A stretch of DNA of 6,921 nucleotides from Kiritimatiellia bacterium (GCA_017648225.1 JAGCJE010000082.1:1-6921); one strand, 5' to 3'. Counted from the first letter of the stretch, positions 1 through 5,915 are shown. The notes: generated by a model from the letters alone, not told the origin. Numbers and translations: made by a program.

Positions 1-744
1 GATGTCGTGCGAAGGATCGTACGTCTCCTGAAGAGCGCTGTCGTCGTCGAGAATCGCGTACATGAGCTTGCGGGCCGCGAGACAGCCGGGGAGATTACAG
101 TAGCAGTCGGTCGAGGAGACCTTGCGCCAACCTTCCATCGGGCAGTTTTCGACGCAGACCGTCACGCCGAGGCTCTTGGCGTACTTAAGAATCGGAGTGA
201 AGACCTTTTTGAACTTCTCGAGATTCTTCTCGAAACCGTTCTCCTCGTTACCGAGCTCCACATCATAACCGACGAACGAGCCGCAGACGACATCGTTAGC
301 GTCGCCGCCCAAAAGCGAAGCGATACGGATAAGCTTAAGAATATGGTTCTGGTTCTTGATCTGCTGCGCGGGATCGCCGCCGATAAGATTGTCGTACGAA
401 CCTACGGAAATGCGAAGACCCGTCTCATTGCAGACTTCGATCACTCTGCGGGCCGTCTCGGGCGTGAAGTTATCGTACTCAAGATGCGTCGCGACGTGGT
501 CCGTGCGGTCGGTGTCGCGGCGGAAGACGCAAAGCTCAAGACCCTGGGCTCCGACGTCGAGCGCACGCTTGACGACGCCGTCGAAATTCTTCTCGAACGC
601 GAGAGCCGAAGTCATAAGCCAGATCGGATTATTGCCGGCCTTAGGCTTTACATCACGCGCAAAAGCGCCGCGCGAAGCGAACGCACCGACGGCCGTAACG
701 GCAGCCGCCGCCTTAAAAAAGTCTCTTCTTGAAGTATTAGACAT
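1..744 (-). CDS. Tat-exported sugar phosphate isomerase/epimerase-like TIM-barrel protein (C-terminus cut by window edge)
   Basis: 248 residues are visible and the frame is still open at base 1, so the C-terminal end is missing. The N-terminus is a textbook Tat signal: SRRDFFK at residues 5-11, an Ala/Val-rich stretch to about residue 23, and a likely cleavage after AFA (27-29). The rest reads as a xylose-isomerase-like TIM barrel: LEL at 69-71, VENCPM at 198-203 with a probable metal-binding Glu199, and YDPSH at 242-246, a motif typical of sugar phosphate isomerase/epimerase (IolE/Hyi-like) families. The protein probably folds in the cytoplasm, perhaps with bound metal, and is then exported. 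The substrate cannot be told from sequence; these families act on inositol derivatives, hydroxypyruvate or keto-sugars. The ATG at 744 is supported by GAGGTG four bases upstream and by the position of the Tat motif. It has its own promoter, 65 bases after nadD. The family is secure, the reaction is not. Confidence 0.85.
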   Translation of the reverse strand, partial: MSNTSRRDFFKAAAAVTAVGAFASRGAFARDVKPKAGNNPIWLMTSALAFEKNFDGVVKRALDVGAQGLELCVFRRDTDRTDHVATHLEYDNFTPETARRVIEVCNETGLRISVGSYDNLIGGDPAQQIKNQNHILKLIRIASLLGGDANDVVCGSFVGYDVELGNEENGFEKNLEKFKKVFTPILKYAKSLGVTVCVENCPMEGWRKVSSTDCYCNLPGCLAARKLMYAILDDDSALQETYDPSHDI

Positions 745-748
745 AGGT

Positions 749-754
749 CACCTC
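749..754 (-). promoter_or_regulatory. Ribosome binding site of the Tat/TIM-barrel gene
   Basis: GAGGTG on the minus strand lies four bases before the ATG at 744. It fixes that start, which is also the one that gives a complete Tat signal peptide. Confidence 0.7.
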
Positions 755-766
755 GTTTTTTTTTAT

Positions 767-802
767 TTCTCTCATTATATCAAAAACGGGCGCAAAAATA
801 CA
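767..802 (-). promoter_or_regulatory. Extended -10 promoter for the Tat/TIM-barrel gene
   Basis: The minus strand carries TGATATAAT (782 down to 774), a perfect TATAAT with the extended TGn element. The -35 position (TGTATT, 802-797, spacer 17) is poor, as expected for extended -10 promoters. Predicted transcription start is about 767, leaving a leader of roughly 22 bases that ends in an A-rich run and the GAGGTG ribosome binding site. It lies wholly in the short gap after nadD. Confidence 0.65.
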
Positions 803-809
803 CTTGCCT

Positions 810-1313
810 TCAAAATTTTTCGCTTAATATACCAGCGACGGCATCAGGGACCAAATCATCTATCGGATTTTTCGAAAAAAGCCGTCGCCGAACTTCTGTC
901 GACGACTCGACCGTGCGCGGATAGGCCTTGAAAGTACAGAGCGTTTTTAAAGTTTCATAATCCTTCCAACGCGGCAATCCCTCAACAGAGTCTTCGCCGA
1001 TTATGAAATATATTTCAGCGCCGGGGAATTCAAGCGCATATTCGCGGACCGTATCAATCGCATACGAAACCCCGCCCTTCTCAAGTTCGCGCGTATCAAT
1101 GACGACATTGGCGACACCCGAAAAAGCGGCATAAAGACACTTAAGACGAATGTCGTCGCTTAAGCGCGGCGACGAAGATGTCTTAAAGGGACTTACAGCG
1201 GCGGGGATGACAAAGAGCTTATCAAGCGAAAGTTCGGCGAGAGCCTTTTTGGCGATACCGACATGCCCGTTGTGAACAGGATCGAAACTGCCGCCGAATA
1301 TCGCGATTCTCAC
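810..1313 (-). CDS. nadD: Nicotinate-nucleotide adenylyltransferase
   Basis: NadD transfers AMP from ATP to nicotinate mononucleotide to give deamido-NAD, the penultimate step of NAD synthesis, in the cytoplasm. The 167-residue product has the nucleotidyltransferase motif GGSFDPVHNGH at 7-17, FIIGEDS at 103-109 with LPRWKDYETL after it, and the C-terminal SSTEVRRRL at 137-145. A GTG start at 1313 is chosen because the family motif begins at once after it. The frame stays open further upstream, but that stretch is the proC gene read in another frame. The GTG overlaps the proC stop as GTGA, with AAGGAA eight bases upstream inside proC, so translation is probably coupled. It is shorter than usual (about 190 in Bacillus, 213 in E. 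coli): the stretch between the FKAYPR segment (canonical RPG) and the SST motif is nearly absent. The usual PPHK is SPFK here. Identity is secure. Confidence 0.93.
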   Translation of the reverse strand: MRIAIFGGSFDPVHNGHVGIAKKALAELSLDKLFVIPAAVSPFKTSSSPRLSDDIRLKCLYAAFSGVANVVIDTRELEKGGVSYAIDTVREYALEFPGAEIYFIIGEDSVEGLPRWKDYETLKTLCTFKAYPRTVESSTEVRRRLFSKNPIDDLVPDAVAGILSEKF

Positions 1314-2107
1314 TTCGCCAGTTCCTTGGAGCGCTTCGCAGCCGCAGCGAGCGTCGCGGCGACGACATTCTTGAAATCGGACGCGGCGAGTTTCTCCATT
1401 CCAGCCGCGGTCGTCCCGCCCTTTGTGCAAACGCCGTCGATAAAGGGCTTAAGCGGCATGCCGCTTTCACGCAGAAACTTGGCCGTCCCGTACATCGTCT
1501 GCTCCGCCAGAATCCGTGCGACATCGGGTTTAAGACCGAGTTTTACGCCGGCCTCAGCCATCGCTTCCTCCATGTACGCGAAATAGGCGGGGCCCGATCC
1601 CGAAAGCGCGGTGACGGCATCAAAATCCTTCTCTTTCAAAACGGCCGTCGCGCCCGCTCCGCCGAGAATCTTCTCAACGGCGGCGACATCGGCCTTCTTG
1701 GCGTTCGGCGCAGCACAGATGGCGCACATACCGGCGTTCGCCCTCAAAGCGAGATTGGGCATAACTCTAACAAGGCGTACTTTAGGCCCGAACAGACGAC
1801 GCAGACCCGAAAGCGTCTTGCCCGCGACGATTGAAACGAGAATCTGCGTCGATTTCAAAAGAGGCTTCACCTCGGCGGCAACGGCGGCGACGTCCTGGGG
1901 TTTGACGCTTAAGAAAACTATCTTCGCATTTCGCGCAACCTTCTTAAGATCGTCCGTTACCTCTACCGGATATTTCGCCTTGAGCTCCTCCGCTCTTGCG
2001 GGAACCTTCTCGGCCATTATGACCGAAGACTTATCTTCGACGGCGCAAAGAATCCCTTCCGCCATCTTGCCCGCTCCGAAAAATCCGATTTTAACCGCCT
2101 TTGCCAT
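1310..2107 (-). CDS. proC: Pyrroline-5-carboxylate reductase
   Basis: ProC reduces 1-pyrroline-5-carboxylate to proline with NAD(P)H, the last step of proline synthesis, in the cytoplasm. At 265 residues it is full length. The N-terminal Rossmann domain shows GFFGAGKMA at 8-16, VKPQ at 68-71 and SIVAG at 92-96. The C-terminal dimerisation and substrate domain shows ALSGSGPAYF at 167-176 and the family signature TKGGTTAAGMEKL at 228-240. The usual MPNTP is MPNLA at 116-120, a departure in a conserved loop. The ATG at 2107 has AAGGAG five bases upstream. The stop overlaps the nadD GTG start by four bases. The 60-base gap after prmA has no convincing promoter or terminator, so proC probably belongs to the same transcript as prmA. 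Confidence 0.95.
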   Translation of the reverse strand: MAKAVKIGFFGAGKMAEGILCAVEDKSSVIMAEKVPARAEELKAKYPVEVTDDLKKVARNAKIVFLSVKPQDVAAVAAEVKPLLKSTQILVSIVAGKTLSGLRRLFGPKVRLVRVMPNLALRANAGMCAICAAPNAKKADVAAVEKILGGAGATAVLKEKDFDAVTALSGSGPAYFAYMEEAMAEAGVKLGLKPDVARILAEQTMYGTAKFLRESGMPLKPFIDGVCTKGGTTAAGMEKLAASDFKNVVAATLAAAAKRSKELAK

Positions 2108-2112
2108 ATATG

Positions 2113-2118
2113 CTCCTT
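2113..2118 (-). promoter_or_regulatory. Ribosome binding site of proC
   Basis: AAGGAG on the minus strand lies five bases before the proC ATG. It is the strongest Shine-Dalgarno in the prmA-proC-nadD stretch and shows that proC is initiated independently of prmA translation. Confidence 0.75.
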
Positions 2119-2167
2119 AATTGATGATATGCTTTCAAAAAAGCGCCGCAGTCTCAGACCGGACGTA

Positions 2168-3103
2168 TCAGAGAGTCAACAACCCCGTCGACCATTGAGA
2201 AAAAGTTTTTCTGGACACTTCCTTAAATCCGCGTTCGGCAAATGCCGCGAGAACCTCGGGATACAATTCGTTCAAAATGCCGGATATTACAAGTTTCGAT
2301 TTAACGTAACCTGAGATCTCATCGGCAAAAGCGATAAGAAGCGGGCCTAAAATGTTTGCGACGACCAGATCGGCCTTCGCGAACGCTTCGCCCTTCATGT
2401 CGCCCGCCCGCTCCTGGAGAGCGAGATCGGGATAAACCCCCTTCGCGGCTTCGATGGACGAATCAAGCGTTACCGAGCCGCCGCCGAGGGCAAACTCGCG
2501 CAAATCAACATCGACCCCGTTTTTCGCAGCGTTCTCAACTGCGGCGTTAACAGCTTCGGCATCGATATCAAAACCCGAGACTGGCGCGTAACCGAGCTTG
2601 GCGGCGGCGATTGAAAGAATCCCGGAGCCGCACCCCATATCGAGAAACGACCCGCCTTCAGAGGAAAGCTCGTCAATATATTCAAGACACGCGCGCGTCG
2701 TCTCGTGCTTGCCCGTACCAAACGCCAGGCCGGGATCAAGGATAACCAAAGAGCGTTTTTCGTCGCCGGACTCTTTAATGAGGGAATCAAGTTCCCACTC
2801 CGGCACGACAAGAAGACGATCGCCTATTCTATCCGTCTTGAAATGGCGACGGTAACTTAAAATCCAATCCTCGTCCGGAAAGCTCATATATTCAAGGCGG
2901 GAATCGCACCCGACAACCTTGAGAGCATCGCCCAAGACCGCTTCGGCACGCGTTCTGTCGGACTCATCAGGAAAAAAGACCTGCATTTCGGTCTGAGAGC
3001 CCTCGACATCGCGATAAGACGACAAAACGAAATCCCCTCCGTCGAAAACTTCGAAGAGGGGATTCTCGAACTTGTCGTCTACTAATGAGAAGACCTTGTT
3101 CAC
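2168..3103 (-). CDS. prmA: Ribosomal protein L11 methyltransferase
   Basis: PrmA methylates ribosomal protein L11 with S-adenosylmethionine. The 311-residue product has an N-terminal substrate-recognition domain (about 1-85), then the core: DPGLAFGTGKH at 123-133, the SAM-binding loop LDMGCGSG at 154-161, FDID at 178-181, VVANIL at 247-252, SGIL at 274-277 and a C-terminal FSQW at 301-304. The GTG start at 3103 overlaps the stop of the upstream small gene as GTGA; only a weak purine stretch precedes it, so initiation probably depends on translational coupling. Two oddities: the extreme N-terminus looks slightly short for the family, and the segment between the SAM domain's Asn-rich helix and VVANIL (about 205-243) is longer than usual by perhaps 20-30 residues. 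L11 itself is not encoded here. Assignment is secure from the motifs. Confidence 0.94.
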   Translation of the reverse strand: MNKVFSLVDDKFENPLFEVFDGGDFVLSSYRDVEGSQTEMQVFFPDESDRTRAEAVLGDALKVVGCDSRLEYMSFPDEDWILSYRRHFKTDRIGDRLLVVPEWELDSLIKESGDEKRSLVILDPGLAFGTGKHETTRACLEYIDELSSEGGSFLDMGCGSGILSIAAAKLGYAPVSGFDIDAEAVNAAVENAAKNGVDVDLREFALGGGSVTLDSSIEAAKGVYPDLALQERAGDMKGEAFAKADLVVANILGPLLIAFADEISGYVKSKLVISGILNELYPEVLAAFAERGFKEVSRKTFSQWSTGLLTL

Positions 3104-3309
3104 GCCTGCTTGGCGACGAGCTTTTTAACGAGCGTAGGACGCTGAACGAGAACGCGAACTTCCTCGGCGCCCATAAGCTTGACGTCTTCCTCTTTCATGC
3201 CGAACTTGACGAGACGGCGGCGCTGGGCAGCGCTCTTGTGAGCCTTGCCGGCGGGCGTCTTGCACGGACGAACGTGAGATTCCTTGCGAAGTGTACGACC
3301 TGTACCCAT
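3100..3309 (-). CDS. Small highly basic protein of unknown function, coupled to prmA
   Basis: I do not recognise this 69-residue product. It has 18 Lys/Arg against 6 Asp/Glu, giving a strong net positive charge, one Cys (16) and no signal peptide or membrane segment. Residues 1-36 are very basic (for example QRRRL at 29-33). Residues 37-69 look helical, with an acidic patch EED at 40-42 and a Lys-rich tail. This is the look of an RNA- or ribosome-binding protein. Being a real gene is supported by a promoter with near-consensus boxes, AGAGGT five bases before the ATG, a GTGA overlap with prmA and no competing gene. Small basic proteins of unknown role are known in Verrucomicrobia/Chlamydiae-type genomes, but I cannot show that this belongs to any such family. 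A ribosome-associated role is an inference from charge and from its tie to prmA. Confidence 0.8.
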   Translation of the reverse strand: MGTGRTLRKESHVRPCKTPAGKAHKSAAQRRRLVKFGMKEEDVKLMGAEEVRVLVQRPTLVKKLVAKQA

Positions 3310-3314
3310 TTTCT

Positions 3315-3320
3315 ACCTCT
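3315..3320 (-). promoter_or_regulatory. Ribosome binding site of the small basic protein gene
   Basis: AGAGGT on the minus strand lies five bases before the ATG at 3309, in a purine-rich leader. It supports this 69-residue frame over a competing frame that starts further upstream with no such site. Confidence 0.65.
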
Positions 3321-3348
3321 TCTTTCTTCTCTTGAAACGAAAAATTTT

Positions 3349-3384
3349 TGCGCATATTATACCTTATTCGTCGCATTAAAGCAA
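3349..3384 (-). promoter_or_regulatory. Sigma70-type promoter for the small basic protein-prmA-proC-nadD unit
   Basis: Minus-strand TTGCTT (3384-3379), a 17-base spacer and a perfect TATAAT (3361-3356) form a strong promoter. The predicted transcription start is an A near 3349, giving a leader of about 40 bases that is A/T- and purine-rich before the start codon. It sits in the 120-base gap after the PHP gene and is the only clear promoter for the four genes downstream. Confidence 0.75.
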
Positions 3385-3412
3385 CCGCAAATTTTACCGA
3401 TGCGCAAATACC

Positions 3413-3435
3413 GATTGACTGACTTTCAGTTAATC
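3413..3435 (-). repeat. Imperfect inverted repeat spanning the PHP gene stop codon
   Basis: Ten-base arms (3413-3422 and 3426-3435) with one mismatch are separated by a three-base loop. The RNA hairpin would overlap the TAA stop. It is A/T-rich and no T-run follows on the minus strand, so it is not a standard intrinsic terminator. It could be a weak 3' end structure for the hydF-PHP transcript. Confidence 0.4.
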
Positions 3436-4230
3436 AAAAAGCGTAACGAAATTTTCACTTTCTGCAAAGCGGTCAAAGGCGCAATCCACCGCCTCTGCCG
3501 AATGGGAATCCGAGTTAAGAACGAACTTTACGCCGCGCTCGCGCAGCAGATCGCGGAACGGGCGCGAAGGATACGCGTCATCGAGCCATCCGCGCGAAAT
3601 GGCGCCCGTATTGACCTCCACGATTTTTCCGCTCGCGGCTATAACATCGGCCGTTTTAACGAGCTCTTCTATGTACCAGACGTCATTTTCGTTGAAATAA
3701 GGGTTTTTAGCGTTGAATTTTCTGACGAGATCCGGGTGTCCGATAATGTCGAAATCAAACTTCGCGATCATTTCTCGCTCTTGGGCGAAATAGGCGCGGA
3801 TATACGACTCGACAGACCCATCGAAATAAGCGCGGATACCGTCGGAGAGATTTTCGGGGGATATGTCAACCGCGACCAAATTACCGCCAGGGGCTTTCAC
3901 ATAATGTACGGAGCCTATGATGTAATCAGGCTTAACCTCCTCATAAAAAGCTCTGTCTGGACATGCGCCGCCGGGAATATAATCGGCCTCCACTCCGCAA
4001 TAGACCCGTATTTTATCACTATACTTTCCAGCCAACGAGCGTATCTCTTCAGCATACGATTGGGCCTTTCCGGGAACAAGCACCCAATCAAGCTCATTTT
4101 CGGGAAGCATCGCGTGAGACGAAAACCCGATCGCCGAAAAGCCCTTTTCGATCGCGGCGAAAATCACCGTCTCCGGTGTATCCTTGCCGTCGCACCATGT
4201 CGTATGAGTATGGAAATTAGTCTTTATCAT
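3430..4230 (-). CDS. PHP-domain phosphatase, histidinol-phosphatase (HisJ/HisK) family
   Basis: The 266-residue product matches the length of PHP-type histidinol-phosphatases, which release phosphate from histidinol phosphate in histidine synthesis. All metal-site motifs are visible: HTHTTWCDG at 7-15 (His7, His9, Asp14), FSSH with His39, GVEAD at 79-83 (Glu81), GSVHY at 106-110 (His109), DIIGHPDLVRKF at 161-172 (His165), EVNTG at 205-209 and NSDSH at 239-243 (Asp241, His243). The spacing and GHPDLVRKF favour HisJ-type phosphatase over polymerase-type PHP domains. The ATG overlaps the hydF stop as ATGA and has only a weak purine stretch upstream, so translation is probably coupled to hydF. 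No other histidine gene is in view, so the substrate is less certain than the fold; another small phosphate ester is possible. Confidence 0.88.
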   Translation of the reverse strand: MIKTNFHTHTTWCDGKDTPETVIFAAIEKGFSAIGFSSHAMLPENELDWVLVPGKAQSYAEEIRSLAGKYSDKIRVYCGVEADYIPGGACPDRAFYEEVKPDYIIGSVHYVKAPGGNLVAVDISPENLSDGIRAYFDGSVESYIRAYFAQEREMIAKFDFDIIGHPDLVRKFNAKNPYFNENDVWYIEELVKTADVIAASGKIVEVNTGAISRGWLDDAYPSRPFRDLLRERGVKFVLNSDSHSAEAVDCAFDRFAESENFVTLFD

Positions 4231-5438
4231 CTTTTAACCATGCATGATCCGTCTTTAGTTTCAATACCGTTCATCAAAGCGATCGCAACGCCGTAATTGA
4301 CGATCGGAACCCCAACTTCTGTGCAACGCGAAAGCCTGTTCATGACGGCGCGGCGCGTCAACATGCATCCGCCGCAGTGAATGACGAGCTTAGGGGGATT
4401 ATTTTCATCAAGCGGAAAATCGCCTCCCGACGCAAAAGTTAAATCAAGATTTCTGCCCGTAAACTTCTTTAAAAGCCGCGGAATCTTCTCGGTGCCGATA
4501 TCGCCGCACTGACGGCGATGGGTGCACCCCTCCGCTATCAGAACCCTGTCGCCGTCCTGAAGATTCATGATGGCCGACGCGCCTTCGCAAAGAGTCTTCA
4601 GGTCGCCCTTCTGACGGGCAAACACTATCGAAAACGATGTTAGCTCGATATCCTTATCCAAAATCGAATCGACTTCTTTAAACGCCTGCGAATCGGTTAT
4701 CACAAAGCGGATATTCGTTTTACTGAGGCGCTCTACAATCCCTTTCAACTCTGAAGGCTGACATACGACCGCAGACGCTCCGTTATCGATAAGTTCACGG
4801 ATAACCTGCTGCTGGGGAAGAATCAACCGCCCTTTCGGCGCTGCGGCGTCTATCGGGCAGACACAGACGACTATGTCGCCTCTATTGATAAGGTCGGCTA
4901 CTAATGGCGCGGGCTTCTCCAGGGGCATCGCCTTGGCAAGCCGGTCGCGGAAAATCTCAAGACCGTCGAGCGTTCTGCACGAAAGCGCGATTTCTCCTTC
5001 GTCGGAAGCCACACTCTGTGCAAGATCGCTTTTTGTCCTTACGACTATCAATACAACGCCGCGCTTGGCGCACGTTTCACGCACAAGACGATCGTTCTCA
5101 AGTTCATCCTCGCCGACGGGAATCGCAAGAACTGCGATATCGACAAGCTCAAGAACCGCGAGCGACTTCTCGACGCGCTTAAGGCCCAGATCCCCCTCGT
5201 CATCGAGTCCGGCGGTATCTGTAACGAGACAGGGACCGAGAGGAAGAATCTCCATCGCTTTCGAAACAGGATCGGTGGTCGTTCCGGGAACGTCCGAAAC
5301 GATGGCGAGCGGCTGCCCCGTAAGAGCGTTGATCAGCGAAGACTTACCGGCGTTGCGGCGGCCGAAAAAAGCGATACGCGTTCTATTGGCGTTCGGCGTC
5401 GAATCGTTATGCATAGTGGCGTTGCTGGAGATATTCAT
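4227..5438 (-). CDS. hydF: [FeFe]-hydrogenase H-cluster maturation GTPase HydF
   Basis: HydF is the scaffold on which HydE and HydG products are assembled into the two-iron subcluster that is handed to the [FeFe] hydrogenase. The 403-residue product has an N-terminal GTPase domain: P-loop GRRNAGKSS at 26-34, PGTTTDP at 51-57, DTAGL at 74-78 and TKSD at 135-138 (canonical NKxD). A middle dimerisation part follows, with ITDSQ and TSFSIVFARQKGDL near 247-280. The C-terminal iron-sulfur domain has CTH at 305-307 and HCGGC at 354-358, the CxHx46HCxxC cluster ligands, then GVPIVNYGVAIA. The start is unsure. GTG 5441 and ATG 5438 fall right at the predicted 5' end of the mRNA. ATG 5414 (nine codons in from 5438) gives an N-terminus more like typical HydF. 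None has a Shine-Dalgarno. No hydE, hydG or hydrogenase gene is in view. Confidence 0.95.
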   Translation of the reverse strand: MNISSNATMHNDSTPNANRTRIAFFGRRNAGKSSLINALTGQPLAIVSDVPGTTTDPVSKAMEILPLGPCLVTDTAGLDDEGDLGLKRVEKSLAVLELVDIAVLAIPVGEDELENDRLVRETCAKRGVVLIVVRTKSDLAQSVASDEGEIALSCRTLDGLEIFRDRLAKAMPLEKPAPLVADLINRGDIVVCVCPIDAAAPKGRLILPQQQVIRELIDNGASAVVCQPSELKGIVERLSKTNIRFVITDSQAFKEVDSILDKDIELTSFSIVFARQKGDLKTLCEGASAIMNLQDGDRVLIAEGCTHRRQCGDIGTEKIPRLLKKFTGRNLDLTFASGGDFPLDENNPPKLVIHCGGCMLTRRAVMNRLSRCTEVGVPIVNYGVAIALMNGIETKDGSCMVKR

Positions 5439-5441
5439 CAC

Positions 5442-5478
5442 TCGTTACAGTATACCCCATCTTTCAGCGGATAGTCAA
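5442..5478 (-). promoter_or_regulatory. Sigma70-type promoter of hydF, predicted to give a leaderless mRNA
   Basis: Minus-strand TTGACT (5478-5473), an 18-base spacer and TATACT (5454-5449) make a near-consensus promoter. The expected transcription start is the A at about 5442, one base before GTG 5441 and four before ATG 5438. There is therefore no room for a ribosome binding site if either codon is the true start. Confidence 0.75.
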
Positions 5479-5489
5479 TCCGATAAAAC

Positions 5490-5522
5490 AAAAAAGCCTC
5501 GGAATCCCGAGGCTTTTTTTTT
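5490..5522. terminator. Bidirectional intrinsic terminator between the PepSY gene and hydF
   Basis: GCCTCGG (5496-5502), loop AATC, CCGAGGC (5507-5513) form a perfect 7-bp GC-rich stem extended by A/T pairs. It is flanked by six A (5490-5495) and nine T (5514-5522), so a U-run follows the hairpin on both strands. On the minus strand it ends the PepSY transcript about 20 bases after the stop codon. The hydF -35 box begins only 12 bases beyond it. No plus-strand gene that would use it is apparent here. Confidence 0.88.
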
Positions 5523-5542
5523 ATGCATGCCGGCAAATTGGC

Positions 5543-5908
5543 TTAATCGAGCTCCTTTTTCGACTTCAGCACCTTACCGGTAGTCGCGTCAATATCGTAT
5601 TCGTAATCGTAGAGACCCGATTCGAATTCGACTTCATAAACCATGACGCCGTTTTCGCGGTCAAGCTCACACTGAAGATCACGCACTTTGGCGCGCTCAA
5701 GACCGGCATGCGTAAGAGCCGCATTAATCGCAGCCTCCTTGCCGATATATTTCGCGGCTTTTGTGCACTTTCCTTTTTTGCAACAGGACTTGCACTCCGC
5801 TTTAACCTCGGCAGGCTCCGGATTGCATTTTTTCTGGGGCATCTTGAGGTCGGCCGCGAACACCGCCGCGGACACCGTCAATACGACAAGTATTAGACTT
5901 TTCTTCAT
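5543..5908 (-). CDS. Secreted PepSY-domain protein with Cys/Lys-rich linker
   Basis: This 121-residue protein has a Sec signal peptide (MKKS, then a hydrophobic stretch 5-18, likely cleavage after VFA at 16-18). A Cys/Lys-rich segment holds Cys28, 39, 42, 43 and 48. A single PepSY-like domain spans about 53-117: YIGKEAAINAAL at 54-65, then a beta region with YEVEFESGLYDYEYDIDATTG (91-111) and the closing KVLKSKKE. PepSY domains occur in protease propeptides and in many small exported proteins; the role of such single-domain forms is largely unknown. The Cys cluster suggests metal binding or disulfides, which is inference. The ATG at 5908 is chosen over an in-frame ATG at 5959: it has AAGGAG seven bases upstream, starts the signal peptide, and the upstream ATG lies above the predicted transcription start. 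It has its own promoter and terminator, so it is monocistronic. Confidence 0.87.
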   Translation of the reverse strand: MKKSLILVVLTVSAAVFAADLKMPQKKCNPEPAEVKAECKSCCKKGKCTKAAKYIGKEAAINAALTHAGLERAKVRDLQCELDRENGVMVYEVEFESGLYDYEYDIDATTGKVLKSKKELD

Positions 5909-5915
5909 TTTGGTG

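Noticed and set aside
7..732. Long plus-strand open frame of 241 codons
   Set aside because: It lies antisense to the Tat/TIM-barrel gene, whose minus-strand product has clear signal-peptide and family motifs. The plus-strand product has no recognisable motif and no ribosome binding site was seen.
2108..2167. Possible promoter or terminator between prmA and proC
   Set aside because: A TTGACT at 2179-2174 has no -10 at the right distance, and the only hairpin (GCTTT/AAAGC) is five weak base pairs. I treat the gap as internal to the operon.
3085..4296. Plus-strand open frame of 403 codons
   Set aside because: It is the antisense shadow of the small basic protein gene and the PHP phosphatase, crosses their intergenic promoter and shows no family motifs.
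184..5183. CTTAAG hexamer appears eight times, more than the one or two expected at random
   Set aside because: Six of the eight read in frame as CTT AAG (Leu-Lys) in minus-strand genes, and the others fall across TTA AGC codons. Codon preference explains them without a regulatory role.
4873..5583. Plus-strand open frame over the start of hydF, its promoter and the terminator
   Set aside because: The product is low-complexity Ser/Arg-rich sequence typical of an antisense frame, and it runs straight through a strong terminator hairpin.
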